Below are positions 1 through 13,338 of a stretch of 64,000 nt of DNA, in pieces. Position 1 is the first letter of the stretch, and the number at the start of each line of letters is the position of its first letter. The DNA is taken from the NCBI RefSeq assembly GCF_014269225.2, contig NZ_CP077097.1, positions 1,308,001 to 1,372,000 of the forward strand, given 5' to 3'. The notes below the pieces were generated by a model. That model did not search any database. It was not told the DNA's origin and worked only from the letters and a program-made list of their open reading frames with translations. Both the position numbers and the translations under genes were made by a program. The stretch is from Pseudomonas anuradhapurensis. GTDB taxonomy: Bacteria; Pseudomonadota; Gammaproteobacteria; Pseudomonadales; Pseudomonadaceae.

Positions 1-517
1 GGTGCCGTACCTGGGTATCTGCCTGGGCATGCAGGTGGCGGTGATCGAATTCGCCCGTAACGTGATGGGCTGGAAAGACGCCAACTCCACCGAGTTCGAC
101 CGCAACAGCGGCCACCCGGTGGTCGGCCTGATCACCGAGTGGGCCGATGCCACCGGTGCCGTCGAGACCCGCAGCGAAGCCTCCGACCTGGGCGGCACCA
201 TGCGCCTGGGCGCCCAGGACTGCCAGCTGGTCGCCGGTTCCAAGGTGCACGACTGCTACGGCAAGGACGTGATCACCGAGCGTCACCGTCACCGCTACGA
301 AGTGAACAACAACCTGCTGCCGCAACTGGTCGACGCCGGCCTGGTGGTGTCCGGCCGTTCCGAAGACGGTGCGCTGGTGGAAGTGGTCGAGTCCAAGGAT
401 CACCCATGGTTCGTCGCCTGCCAGTTCCACCCGGAATTCACCTCGACCCCGCGTGACGGCCACCCGCTGTTCAGCGGCTTCGTCAAGGCAGCCCTGGCTC
501 AGAAGAACAAGGCCTGA
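1..517 (+). CDS. pyrG: CTP synthase, C-terminal part (5' end outside window)
   Basis: This is the glutamine amidotransferase half of CTP synthase, which makes CTP from UTP, ATP and glutamine in the cytoplasm. About 171 residues are present. The class I GATase nucleophile motif GICLGMQ is right at the left edge and the His-Glu part of the triad appears as QFHPEF near residue 141. The N-terminal synthetase domain lies before base 1, so the gene is partial here because of the window cut and not because it is damaged. kdsA starts three bases after the stop codon, so the two are very likely co-transcribed, as is usual in Pseudomonas. Confidence 0.97.
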   Translation, partial: VPYLGICLGMQVAVIEFARNVMGWKDANSTEFDRNSGHPVVGLITEWADATGAVETRSEASDLGGTMRLGAQDCQLVAGSKVHDCYGKDVITERHRHRYEVNNNLLPQLVDAGLVVSGRSEDGALVEVVESKDHPWFVACQFHPEFTSTPRDGHPLFSGFVKAALAQKNKA

Positions 518-1366
<849 letters not shown>

Positions 1367-1485
1367 AGCTCGATTCTCGGGTAAAGTACCGTCCGATCCA
1401 CCCCTGACCACTCGGTCAGGGGTTCCCTTCACGGGGCCTGCCCACTGCAAGTCCGCCCGGTGAACGGCAAGATTTCCCAAGCTAA

Positions 1486-2808
<1,323 letters not shown>

Positions 2809-2889
2809 GCAAGAGATGGTAAAAAGACAGCAGCCGGAGTTGTAGGGGCTTTCATAGTGAAATTCCTACGTTCCAACGGGTTTCTGTCG

Positions 2890-2917
2890 ACGAAGCCTGG
2901 CCTCGGCCAGGCTTCGT
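2890..2917. other. Perfect inverted repeat between eno and ftsB
   Basis: A 13-bp perfect stem with a 2-base centre (TC) lies 80 bases after eno. It has no T-run on either side, so it is not a classical intrinsic terminator. It could stabilise the eno mRNA 3' end or be a remnant repeat. Confidence 0.6.
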
Positions 2918-2976
2918 GCTATTCGAGACCCCGAGTTGAACATTCTGCGACGGTCTTTTTTAACCTGGATACCTAG

Positions 2977-3258
2977 ATGCGCAGTCCTTATTGGTTGTTT
3001 CTTGTCCTGCTCCTGCTGCTGGGTGGCCTGCAGTACCGCCTGTGGGTGGGTAATGGCAGCCTGGCGCAAGTGACCGAGCTGAAGCAGCAGATCGCCGAGC
3101 AGCATGCCGAGAACGAGCGCCTGCTTGAGCGAAACCGCGTGCTCGACGCCGAAGTGCTGGAGCTGAAAAAAGGCATGGAGACCGTTGAAGAACGGGCTCG
3201 CCACGAATTGGGAATGGTCAAAGAGGGCGAAACTCTCTTCCAGTTGCCACAGAAATGA
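2977..3258 (+). CDS. ftsB: Cell division protein FtsB
   Basis: FtsB is a small bitopic inner-membrane divisome protein that forms the FtsQLB complex and helps trigger septal peptidoglycan synthesis. The 93-residue protein starts with a short cytoplasmic piece, one membrane segment (residues about 4-20, rich in Leu) and then a periplasmic coiled coil with a regular heptad pattern (about residues 28-65). The stop overlaps the ispD start by four bases (ATGA), so translation is coupled. The eno-ftsB-ispD order supports the assignment. Confidence 0.95.
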   Translation: MRSPYWLFLVLLLLLGGLQYRLWVGNGSLAQVTELKQQIAEQHAENERLLERNRVLDAEVLELKKGMETVEERARHELGMVKEGETLFQLPQK

Positions 3259-3962
3259 TCGATACGTTACCGGCCTTCTGGGCCGTTATTCCTGCTGCGG
3301 GCGTCGGTGCCCGCATGGCTGCCGACCGCCCCAAGCAGTATCTGGAGCTGGCTGGGCAGACCATCCTCGAGCACAGCCTCGACTGTTTTCTTGGCCACCC
3401 TACGCTCACCGGCGTGGTGGTCAGTATTGCCGAACACGACCCCTACTGGCCGACCCTGCGCTGCGCCAGCGACCCGCGTATCCGTCGCGCGGCGGGTGGC
3501 CGTGAGCGTGCCGACTCGGTACTCAATGCCTTGCTGATGCTGCATGCCGAGGGGGCTGCGGACAGCGACTGGGTGCTGGTGCACGATGCCGCTCGGCCAA
3601 ACCTGGCGCGCAGCGACCTGGACAAACTGTTGTCGGAGCTGGCGGACGACCCGGTAGGCGGCCTGCTGGCGGTGCCAGCGCGCGATACCCTCAAGCGGGC
3701 CGATGCCAACGGGCGGGTCAGTGCCACTGTTGACCGCAGTACCATCTGGCAGGCCTACACGCCACAGATGTTCCGCCTGGGCGCGCTGCACCGGGCGCTG
3801 GCCGAGTGCCTGGTGTCGGATGTGCTGGTGACCGACGAGGCCTCGGCCATCGAATGGTCCGGCCAGGCGCCAAGGCTGGTGGAAGGGCGCAGTGACAACA
3901 TCAAGGTGACCCGCCCGGAAGACCTCGAGTGGTTGCGCCAGCGCTGGGCCGGGCGGCGCTGA
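3255..3962 (+). CDS. ispD: 2-C-methyl-D-erythritol 4-phosphate cytidylyltransferase
   Basis: IspD transfers CMP from CTP to methylerythritol 4-phosphate, the third step of the MEP route to isoprenoids. The 235-residue protein has the nucleotide-binding N-terminus AAGVGARMAADRPKQYL (residues about 13-29), the VHDAARP motif and a conserved C-terminal NIKVTRPEDL. It overlaps ftsB by four bases. The pathway partner ispF lies 3.3 kb downstream; in many bacteria the two genes are adjacent, but here the LysR-adhC-fghA block separates them. Confidence 0.96.
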   Translation: MIDTLPAFWAVIPAAGVGARMAADRPKQYLELAGQTILEHSLDCFLGHPTLTGVVVSIAEHDPYWPTLRCASDPRIRRAAGGRERADSVLNALLMLHAEGAADSDWVLVHDAARPNLARSDLDKLLSELADDPVGGLLAVPARDTLKRADANGRVSATVDRSTIWQAYTPQMFRLGALHRALAECLVSDVLVTDEASAIEWSGQAPRLVEGRSDNIKVTRPEDLEWLRQRWAGRR

Positions 3963-3978
3963 AGCTTTAATCCAGCAC

Positions 3979-4073
3979 CGGCCTCTTCGCGGGCTTGCCC
4001 GCTCCCACAGGTACAGCGCCAGCCTGAAGGTATGCGCAGTACCTGTGGGAGCGGGCAAGCCCGCGAAGCGGCC
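3979..4073. repeat. REP inverted pair after ispD
   Basis: Two near-identical copies of a P. putida-type REP element (core containing CGCGGGCTTGCCCGC and CTCCCACAGG) face each other with a spacer of about 25 bases. The pair lies between the convergent ends of ispD and the LysR gene and may act as a transcription block or mRNA end. Confidence 0.85.
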
Positions 4074-4093
4074 AGTACAGGCAGCGCATTCCT

Positions 4094-4990
4094 TCAGCCG
4101 AGACGATACTCCGGCAACCCCGCCAACCCTTCCTTCAGGTAGTCCACCAACCGCCGCACTTTCGGCGACAGGTGCCGCTGCTGCGGATACAGCGCCCACA
4201 CTGCCGTGTTCGGCGGCTGGTGCGCTTCCAGCAATGACACCAGGGCACCACTGTTCAGGTGCTCCAGCACGTAGTAATCCGGCAACTGGCACAAGCCCAT
4301 GCCCTGCAACGCCGCATCCAGCACGGCCTGCCCGCTGTTGCAGCGCCAGTTGCCCTGCACCCGCTGGCTGATTTCGCGGCCATCCTGCTGCAGCGCCCAC
4401 AGGTCCGAACTGCCCACCAGGCAGTTGTGCCGTGCCAGCTCCGACAGGCTGTGAGGCCGCCCATAACGTTCCAGGTAGGCCGGCGAGGCGCACAGGTACA
4501 TGCGCCGTGGCGCCAGGCGGGTGGCCACCAGCCGTGAGTCGGCCAGCCGGCCCAGGCGGATGGCCAGGTCCATGCCTTCGTGGACCAGGTCGAGGGTGTG
4601 GTTGCTCAGTTCCACGTCCACCCGCAATTGCGGGTACTGCGCCATGAACCGGGTCACCAGCGGCACGATGAAGCGCTCGCCATAGGCCACCGCGCAGGTC
4701 ATGCGCAACAAGCCCTTGGGCTCGCTGGCCAGGTCACCCATGGCGCGCAGGGCTTCCTCGCGGCCATCCTGCAGGCGCTGGCAGTGCTGCAGAAAGGTCT
4801 GCCCGGCCTCGCTCAGGGTCACCCGCCGGGTACTGCGGTACAGCAAGCGCGTCTGCAGGCGTTCTTCCAGCCGGGCAATCTGCCGGCTGACATGCGACGA
4901 AGAAACCCCCAGGCGTTCGGCGGCCGCCGTGAACTGGCCGGTTTCTGCCACGGCGACGAATTCGTCGATGCCTTCCCAGCGGCTGCTCAT
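4094..4990 (-). CDS. LysR-family transcriptional regulator next to adhC
   Basis: This is a 298-residue LysR-type regulator. The N-terminal winged helix-turn-helix spans about residues 5-65 (FTAAAERLGVSSSHVSRQI then RLLYRSTRRVTLSEAG); the rest is a LysR substrate-binding domain. It is divergent from the formaldehyde-detoxification genes adhC-fghA across a gap of about 107 bases, a common arrangement for a LysR regulator and its target. That it controls adhC-fghA is inferred from position only. The inducer cannot be read from sequence. Confidence 0.88.
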   Translation of the reverse strand: MSSRWEGIDEFVAVAETGQFTAAAERLGVSSSHVSRQIARLEERLQTRLLYRSTRRVTLSEAGQTFLQHCQRLQDGREEALRAMGDLASEPKGLLRMTCAVAYGERFIVPLVTRFMAQYPQLRVDVELSNHTLDLVHEGMDLAIRLGRLADSRLVATRLAPRRMYLCASPAYLERYGRPHSLSELARHNCLVGSSDLWALQQDGREISQRVQGNWRCNSGQAVLDAALQGMGLCQLPDYYVLEHLNSGALVSLLEAHQPPNTAVWALYPQQRHLSPKVRRLVDYLKEGLAGLPEYRLG

Positions 4991-5013
4991 GGATTATCCC
5001 TGTACGGCAATAA

Positions 5014-6210
<1,197 letters not shown>

Positions 6211-6218
6211 GGTGCGCC

Positions 6219-7073
6219 ATGAGCCTGGATAACATCTCCTGCCAGAAGAGCTTCGGCGGCTGGCACAAGCGTTACCGGCATCACTCCAGGGTGCTGGGCT
6301 GTGACATGGTGTTCGCCGTGTACCTGCCACCGCAGGCCGAGCAGGGCGAGAAGCTGCCGGTGCTGTACTGGCTCAGCGGCCTCACCTGCACCGACGAGAA
6401 CTTCATGCAGAAGGCCGGCGCCCAGCGCCTGGCCGCCGAGCTGGGGTTGATCATCGTCGCGCCGGATACCAGCCCGCGTGGCGAGCAGGTGCCGGGCGAT
6501 CCTGACGGTGCCTGGGATTTCGGCCTGGGGGCCGGCTTCTACCTCAACGCCACCCAGCAACCCTGGGCGCAGCACTACCGCATGCACGACTACGTAGTAG
6601 AGGAACTGCCGGCACTGATCGAGGCGCACTTCCCGGCATCGGCCGAGCGCAGCATCAGCGGCCATTCCATGGGCGGGCATGGCGCGCTGGTGTGCGCCTT
6701 GCGCAACCCGGGGCGGTACCGCTCGGTGTCGGCGTTCTCGCCAATCAGCAACCCGATGGATTGCCCATGGGGCGAGAAAGCCTTCAGCCGTTACCTGGGT
6801 GAAGACCGCGCGCGCTGGCGCGAATGGGACGCCAGCGTGCTGCTGGCCGAGACCCCGGCGGGCGAGTGCCCGCCGCTGCTGGTCGACCAGGGGGACCGGG
6901 ACGACTTCCTCGACAAGCAGCTCAAGCCCGAGGCACTGGAGCAGGCGGCACGCAAAGGCGGGCATGAACTGACCCTGCGCCTGCAGCCGGGTTATGACCA
7001 TAGCTACTACTTCATTGCCAGCTTCATCGAGGAGCACCTGCGTCATCATGCGGTGGCCTTGGGGCGGGTATAG
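6219..7073 (+). CDS. fghA: S-formylglutathione hydrolase
   Basis: FghA hydrolyses S-formylglutathione to formate and glutathione, completing glutathione-dependent formaldehyde removal begun by adhC. It is a 284-residue alpha/beta hydrolase (esterase D type) with the nucleophile elbow [10 protein letters not shown] near residue 149, an acidic residue in [11 protein letters not shown] and a catalytic His in GYDHSYYFI. It starts eight bases after adhC, so the two form one operon. Confidence 0.95.
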   Translation: MSLDNISCQKSFGGWHKRYRHHSRVLGCDMVFAVYLPPQAEQGEKLPVLYWLSGLTCTDENFMQKAGAQRLAAELGLIIVAPDTSPRGEQVPGDPDGAWDFGLGAGFYLNATQQPWAQHYRMHDYVVEELPALIEAHFPASAERSISGHSMGGHGALVCALRNPGRYRSVSAFSPISNPMDCPWGEKAFSRYLGEDRARWREWDASVLLAETPAGECPPLLVDQGDRDDFLDKQLKPEALEQAARKGGHELTLRLQPGYDHSYYFIASFIEEHLRHHAVALGRV

Positions 7074-7106
7074 GGACTGACGTAGCTTTTTCAGCGCCTG
7101 TGAAAT

Positions 7107-7137
7107 CGAGCGCCGCCCGCGCGGCGCTCGATCTCAT
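7107..7137. repeat. GC-rich hairpin after fghA, related to the ldhA-gacS palindrome
   Basis: A perfect GC-rich hairpin with a stem of about 10 bp follows fghA. Its sequence matches the outer arms of the large palindrome at 46226-46456, so it belongs to a dispersed repeat family. It lacks a clear T-run. Confidence 0.6.
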
Positions 7138-7197
7138 CGGCGCAGACCATGCTGTGCCGATCACCCCAGCCCCAATCCCTCAAAAGCAGGTAGAATC

Positions 7198-7224
7198 ACG
7201 CCCTGACTCATTCAGGGCGTTTTT
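7198..7224 (+). terminator. Terminator-like hairpin immediately before ispF
   Basis: A perfect 9-bp stem (7198-7206 with 7212-7220), loop CTCAT, is followed by TTTTT and ends two bases before the ispF start codon. A TAGAAT hexamer (7191-7196) just upstream could be a -10 element, in which case ispF transcripts would begin inside the stem and escape the hairpin. Confidence 0.65.
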
Positions 7225-7226
7225 CT

Positions 7227-7700
7227 ATGCGTATTGGCCACGGCTTCGATGTGCACCGTTTCTGCGACGGTGATTTCATTACCCTGGGCGGGGTGCGTAT
7301 CCCCCACAAATACGGCCTCCTGGCCCACTCCGATGGCGACGTGCTGCTGCACGCCCTGAGCGATGCCTTGCTGGGCGCGGCAGCGCTGGGTGACATCGGC
7401 AAACACTTCCCCGACACCGACCCGCAGTACAAGGGCGCCGATAGCCGCGCGCTGCTGCGCCATGTGGTCGGCATTGTCCTGGGCAAAGGCTGGAAGGTCG
7501 GCAATATCGACGCCACCATCGTCGCCCAGGCGCCAAAGATGGCCCCACACATCGAGACCATGCGCCAGCGCATCGCCGAAGACCTGCAGGTCGAACTCGA
7601 CCAGGTCAACGTCAAGGCCACCACCACGGAAAAACTGGGCTTCACCGGCCGCGAGGAGGGTATCGCCGTGCATGCGGTTGCCCTGCTGCTGCCAGCATGA
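7227..7700 (+). CDS. ispF: 2-C-methyl-D-erythritol 2,4-cyclodiphosphate synthase
   Basis: IspF cyclises CDP-methylerythritol 2-phosphate to methylerythritol cyclodiphosphate in the MEP pathway. The 157-residue protein has the metal-binding start RIGHGFDVH and the conserved [13 protein letters not shown] and [12 protein letters not shown] segments, all typical. It overlaps truD by four bases (ATGA). No strong Shine-Dalgarno is visible because the start codon directly follows a terminator-like hairpin; the GGGCG of the hairpin arm is the only candidate. Confidence 0.96.
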   Translation: MRIGHGFDVHRFCDGDFITLGGVRIPHKYGLLAHSDGDVLLHALSDALLGAAALGDIGKHFPDTDPQYKGADSRALLRHVVGIVLGKGWKVGNIDATIVAQAPKMAPHIETMRQRIAEDLQVELDQVNVKATTTEKLGFTGREEGIAVHAVALLLPA

Positions 7701-8742
7701 CCGAACAGGAACTGCTGGGCCCGCGTGCATCGGGCGAACCCTTGGGCAGCGCTGTACTCAAGGCGGTGGCCGAAGATTTCCAGGTCGACGAAGTGCTGGA
7801 CATTCCGTTGTCGGGGCAGGGCGAGCACTTGTGGTTGTGGGTCGAAAAGCGTGACCTGAACACCGAAGAAGCCGCCCGCCGCCTGGCGCGCGCTGCCGGC
7901 GTGCCGGTGCGCAGCATCAGCTATGCCGGGCTCAAGGACCGCCAGGCGCTGACCCGCCAGTGGTTCAGCCTGCACCTGCCAGGCAAGGCCGACCCGGACC
8001 TGTCGCGTGCCGAGGATGCCAGCCTGCGTGTGCTCAAGCAGGTGCGCCACCAGCGCAAGCTGCAGCGTGGCGCGCATTCGGCCAACGGCTTCACCCTGCG
8101 CCTGACCGCTCTTGCTGCCGACCACCAGGCGGTGAACGCGCGCCTGGAACAGCTCAAGCAGCACGGCGTACCCAACTATTTCGGCACCCAGCGCTTCGGC
8201 CATGCTGGCGGCAATGTCCACGACGCCCTCGACTGGGCCGCGCGCAAGGCCTTGCCCGAACAGCGCAACGTGCGCTCGCGGCTGCTGTCGGCCGGGCGCA
8301 GCTACCTGTTCAACCAGCTGTTGGCCGCCCGTGTCGCCGATGGCACCTGGGCACGGGCGCAGGTGGGCGACCTGCTGGCGTTCACCGACAGCCGCAGTTT
8401 CTTCCCGGCGGGGGAGGCCGAATGTGCCGACCCGCGCCTGGCGATCCTGGACCTGCACCCGACCGGCCCGCTGTGGGGCGCGGGCGATTCGCCAGCCGGC
8501 GCAGCCACCGGGCAGCTGGAAAACGCCATCGGCGCGCGCCAGCCGGCACTGTGCCAGTGGTTGGCCCAGGCGGGCATGGATCACGAACGGCGCATTCTGC
8601 GGCTCCCTATTGGCGGCCTGACGTGGCATTATCCCGAGCCTGATATCCTGCAACTGGAATTCGTCCTTCCGGCCGGATGCTTCGCCACCGTGGTGGTGCG
8701 CGAAGTCGTGGATCTGGTGTCGGCAGGGCAGACGGACAGCCC

Positions 8743-8755
<13 letters not shown>
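7697..8755 (+). CDS. truD: tRNA pseudouridine(13) synthase
   Basis: TruD converts U13 of tRNA(Glu) to pseudouridine. The 352-residue protein carries the TruD signature, including the segment [16 protein letters not shown] (near residue 75) with its catalytic Asp and the [12 protein letters not shown] motif. It overlaps ispF by four bases and surE by thirteen, so it sits in a tightly coupled ispF-truD-surE-pcm-nlpD-rpoS run. Confidence 0.95.
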
Positions 8756-10166
<1,411 letters not shown>

Positions 10167-10385
10167 GCGCTGCGGGCACGCGCCAGCGGTATTTTTGCGC
10201 TGCTGGCGAATTCCTGTTGCTTCGCCCTGTCTATCTGGCGGGGTGAAGCGCTGGCGCACAGTTTGCGCCGTAGCGTTGCAGCAGTCATACAACCTGCCTG
10301 CCAAGAGCGGCCGGCTTGGTTATAATTGCAACATTATTGCATTTCTTGTCTTCATATCGTTTTCGGCACCATGAGGGGAGCGCGG

Positions 10386-11243
10386 GTGGGTCACACAGTC
10401 ATTCGGCAGCGCAAGGACGGGTCGGGTTTCACGCTTCTGGTGATTGCACTGGCCATGAGTACGCTACTGGTGGGTTGTTCGAGCACCAGCAGCAACAGCG
10501 CGCGGGTGGTCGACCGCAACAACACCGTACCCAAGCGCCCAGCGGTTACTTCCGGGCAGTACATCGTCAAGCCGGGCGATACGCTGTTCTCCATCGCCTT
10601 CCGCTATGGCTGGGACTACAAGGAGCTGGCCGCACGTAACGGCATCGCGGCGCCTTACACCATTCGCCCGGGGCAAGCGATTCGTTTCAGCAGCGGTGCG
10701 TCCGGCAGTACCACGGTGGTATCCAGCCCCTCGTCGTCAAGCAAGACCACGGTCATCCGGCGGCCTGCCGGCAGCACCGCCACGGCACCTGCCAGCCCTG
10801 GCAAACCGGCCGCGCCGGCAGCCTCCAGCAGCGCCCCGGTGGTTGCCAGCGTGCCCGCCGCGGAGCGCGCGGTGGGCGGTTGGACCTGGCCAGCCAATGG
10901 CGTGCTGATTGGAAAATTCGCTTCAAACGGTAGTTTGAATAAAGGCATTGATATCGCCGGTGATTTGGGACAGCCTGTTTTTGCTGCGTCTGATGGTGCA
11001 GTGGTCTACGCCGGGAGTGGGCTGCGGGGCTACGGCGAGCTGATCATCATCAAGCACAGCGACACCTACGTCAGTGCCTACGGTCATAACCGCAGGCTGT
11101 TGGTTCGGGAGGGGCAGCAGGTCAAGGCAGGGCAGTCGATTGCTGAAATGGGGTCCACGGGCACAGATCGGGTGAAGCTGCATTTCGAGATTCGCCGCCA
11201 GGGCAAACCCGTCGATCCGCTCCAGTTCCTGCCACGTCGTTGA
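10386..11243 (+). CDS. nlpD: NlpD-like LysM/M23 lipoprotein, amidase activator
   Basis: NlpD homologues are outer-membrane lipoproteins that activate the septal amidase AmiC. From a GTG at 10386, preceded at five bases by GAGGGGAG, the product is 285 residues with a lipoprotein signal ending LLVGC, a LysM domain (GQYIVKPGDTLFSIAF onward), an Ala/Pro/Ser-rich linker and an M23 domain. The M23 domain lacks the usual zinc ligands: the first His is Asn in NKGIDI and the HxH motif reads KLHFE, which fits a non-catalytic activator. In relatives, an rpoS promoter lies inside nlpD. Confidence 0.92.
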   Translation: MGHTVIRQRKDGSGFTLLVIALAMSTLLVGCSSTSSNSARVVDRNNTVPKRPAVTSGQYIVKPGDTLFSIAFRYGWDYKELAARNGIAAPYTIRPGQAIRFSSGASGSTTVVSSPSSSSKTTVIRRPAGSTATAPASPGKPAAPAASSSAPVVASVPAAERAVGGWTWPANGVLIGKFASNGSLNKGIDIAGDLGQPVFAASDGAVVYAGSGLRGYGELIIIKHSDTYVSAYGHNRRLLVREGQQVKAGQSIAEMGSTGTDRVKLHFEIRRQGKPVDPLQFLPRR

Positions 11244-11351
11244 CTGTTGTACCTGGCCTGTTCCGCTGATGTAGAGGGGACAGGCTCCAGCGCTGCCAGG
11301 GAGAAAGGTGCCGCTCGAGTCTGAGTTCGAACTCAGCAAAGGACTATAACA

Positions 11352-12359
11352 ATGGCTCTCAGTAAAGAAGTGCCGGAGTTTGACATCGACGATGACGTCC
11401 TCCTGATGGAGACGGGTATCGTTTTGGAAACGGATGTGGTGTCAGACGAACCTGCTGTATCTTCGGTTCGGACGAGGGCCAAATCGGGCTCTTCGCTCAA
11501 GCAACACAAGTACATCGATTACAGTCGGGCGCTCGATGCCACCCAGCTGTATCTCAACGAGATCGGATTCTCACCTCTGCTTTCGCCGGAAGAGGAAGTG
11601 CACTTTGCGCGCCTGTCGCAAAAGGGCGACCCTGCCGGCCGCAAGCGCATGATCGAAAGCAACCTGCGCCTGGTTGTCAAAATCGCCCGTCGTTACGTGA
11701 ACCGTGGCCTGTCGCTGCTCGACCTGATCGAGGAGGGCAACCTTGGTCTGATTCGTGCGGTCGAGAAGTTCGACCCGGAACGCGGTTTCCGTTTCTCGAC
11801 CTATGCGACCTGGTGGATTCGCCAGACCATCGAACGGGCGATCATGAACCAGACCCGCACCATTCGCCTGCCGATCCACGTGGTCAAGGAACTGAACGTT
11901 TACCTGCGCGCTGCCCGCGAACTGACGCAGAAGCTTGACCACGAGCCGTCGCCGGAAGAAATCGCCACGCTGCTGGAAAAGCCGGTCGGCGAGGTCAAGC
12001 GCATGCTGGGCCTGAACGAGCGGGTGTCTTCGGTGGATGTGTCGCTTGGCCCGGACTCGGACAAGACCCTGCTCGATACCCTGACCGACGACCGCCCGAC
12101 CGACCCGTGCGAGCTGTTGCAGGATGACGACCTGTCGCAGAGCATCGACCAGTGGCTGGGCGAGCTGACTGACAAGCAGCGTGAGGTGGTCGTGCGGCGC
12201 TTTGGCCTGCGTGGGCATGAAAGCAGCACGCTCGAGGATGTCGGCCTGGAAATCGGCCTGACCCGTGAACGGGTGCGGCAGATCCAGGTAGAAGGGCTCA
12301 AGCGCCTGCGCGAGATCCTTGAGAAGAACGGGCTGTCCAGTGAGTCGCTATTCCAATAG
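11352..12359 (+). CDS. rpoS: RNA polymerase sigma factor RpoS
   Basis: RpoS is the stationary-phase and general stress sigma factor. The 335-residue protein has the sigma70 regions in order: region 1.2 near [12 protein letters not shown], region 2 with [19 protein letters not shown] and the [13 protein letters not shown] promoter-melting helix, region 3, and region 4 with [19 protein letters not shown]. It follows nlpD after 108 bases with AGGA ahead of the ATG. A terminator follows. RpoS levels in Pseudomonas are also linked to Gac/Rsm, both of which have components in this window. Confidence 0.97.
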   Translation: MALSKEVPEFDIDDDVLLMETGIVLETDVVSDEPAVSSVRTRAKSGSSLKQHKYIDYSRALDATQLYLNEIGFSPLLSPEEEVHFARLSQKGDPAGRKRMIESNLRLVVKIARRYVNRGLSLLDLIEEGNLGLIRAVEKFDPERGFRFSTYATWWIRQTIERAIMNQTRTIRLPIHVVKELNVYLRAARELTQKLDHEPSPEEIATLLEKPVGEVKRMLGLNERVSSVDVSLGPDSDKTLLDTLTDDRPTDPCELLQDDDLSQSIDQWLGELTDKQREVVVRRFGLRGHESSTLEDVGLEIGLTRERVRQIQVEGLKRLREILEKNGLSSESLFQ

Positions 12360-12380
12360 TAGCGAATGCCTGCAGCATGA

Positions 12381-12408
12381 AACGCCTCGATGACCTCGGG
12401 GCGTTTTT
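12381..12408 (+). terminator. Intrinsic terminator of rpoS
   Basis: A 9-bp stem (12382-12390 with 12396-12404, one G-U pair) is followed by a T-run, 22 bases after the rpoS stop codon. Confidence 0.85.
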
Positions 12409-12498
12409 GTTTGTTTGCGCCGTGGCGCCAGGCGTCGACAGGCCGCACGGGTTCGAGGCCCGTAACATTATGTACAGCGCTACCCTGTTAACAGTGCG

Positions 12499-12516
12499 TG
12501 TAAGCCTTTGCTTACT
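12499..12516 (+). promoter_or_regulatory. GacA box upstream of rsmZ
   Basis: TGTAAG-N6-CTTACT matches the GacA upstream activating sequence TGTAAGN6CTTACA at 11 of 12 fixed positions. It lies about 180 bases before the predicted rsmZ start, consistent with the long upstream distance I recall for rsmZ in other fluorescent pseudomonads. Confidence 0.88.
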
Positions 12517-12689
12517 TCTTTTGTAAGCCTTCTACGTAGCTGTAGGTAAATCATTGTCGCACCCAAAAAACGTAAATTCCCAACTCATTGAAATAGCTGG
12601 TTTATTTAGGCGTTAGGAATTGTGTCACTGGCAACACTCTGTGAGATTTCGCAGTTGCCGGCCCGGCTCAAGCCGCTAGTATTCGAACT

Positions 12690-12824
12690 GTGCACAGGGA
12701 CATGCACAGGTTTTCAGGATGAAGGCCAAGGACATCGCAAGAAGCGATTTCATCAGGATGATGTCAGGGACAAGCAGGGACTACGGAAAAAAATGTGGGC
12801 GGGTCAAACCGCCCCTTTTTTTGC
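12690..12824 (+). ncRNA. rsmZ: Small regulatory RNA RsmZ
   Basis: RsmZ sequesters RsmA/CsrA-type translational repressors and is the output of the GacS/GacA system. The region has many GGA motifs, several displayed in hairpin loops; the first is a GTGCA/TGCAC stem (12690-12707) with AGGGA in its loop, followed by AGGAT, AAGGAC, AGGATG and two AGGGAC. It ends in a strong GC hairpin plus T-run. The position between rpoS and fdxA, and the upstream GacA box, match other Pseudomonas. The 5' end is estimated from the first stem and may be off by a few bases. Confidence 0.88.
12797..12822 (+). terminator. Intrinsic terminator of rsmZ
   Basis: GGGCGG (12797-12802) pairs with CCGCCC (12809-12814), followed by a run of seven T. 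Confidence 0.9.
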
Positions 12825-12836
12825 CTGCGGAAAAGC

Positions 12837-12861
12837 AAAAAAGGCCCCGAGGGGCCTTTTT
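12837..12861 (-). terminator. Terminator of fdxA (potentially bidirectional)
   Basis: A 6-bp GGCCCC/GGGGCC stem flanked by A6 and T5 lies just past the fdxA stop codon on the minus strand and could also back up rsmZ termination on the plus strand. Confidence 0.85.
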
Positions 12862-12871
12862 CGTGTCGGCG

Positions 12872-13198
12872 CTATCCGCGCTCGAGGTGTTCGATCTTGC
12901 CGGTCTTGCCATCCCACTCTTCAGCGTCTGGCAGAGCGTCCTTACGCTCGGTGATGTTCGGCCAGATGTCCGCCAGTTCGGCGTTCAGCTCGATGAAGTT
13001 TTCCATGCCCGCTGGCACTTCGTCTTCCGAGAAAATGGCTTGTGCCGGGCATTCCGGTTCGCACAGGGCGCAGTCGATGCACTCGTCCGGGTGAATGACC
13101 AGGAAGTTCGGGCCTTCGTAGAAGCAGTCCACCGGACAGACTTCCACGCAGTCGGTGTATTTGCATTTGATGCAGTTGTCGGTGACGACGAAGGTCAT
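12872..13198 (-). CDS. fdxA: 7Fe ferredoxin FdxA
   Basis: FdxA is a small electron carrier with one [3Fe-4S] and one [4Fe-4S] cluster. The 108-residue protein has the cysteine pattern [18 protein letters not shown] in the N-terminus and [12 protein letters not shown] around residue 40, as in Azotobacter-type 7Fe ferredoxins. GAGGAGAG precedes the ATG. The gene is convergent with rsmZ, the usual arrangement in Pseudomonas. Confidence 0.95.
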   Translation of the reverse strand: MTFVVTDNCIKCKYTDCVEVCPVDCFYEGPNFLVIHPDECIDCALCEPECPAQAIFSEDEVPAGMENFIELNAELADIWPNITERKDALPDAEEWDGKTGKIEHLERG

Positions 13199-13338
13199 TT
13201 CTAGTTCTCTCCTCAGGCGACGGCGGCGGCCCTTCCTCTCAGGGCCGCGCGGTTTACAGGCATATGGCTGCAGGCCAGGCTAATAACCTGCAGCACCAGC
13301 AAACCGCGGCGGATTCTACCAGCTTGTAGTGGGCGCCG

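Noticed and set aside
3267..4493. Minus-strand frame spanning ispD, the REP pair and part of the LysR gene
   Set aside because: It crosses an intergenic REP pair and opposes ispD; the real gene here is the LysR regulator in another frame.
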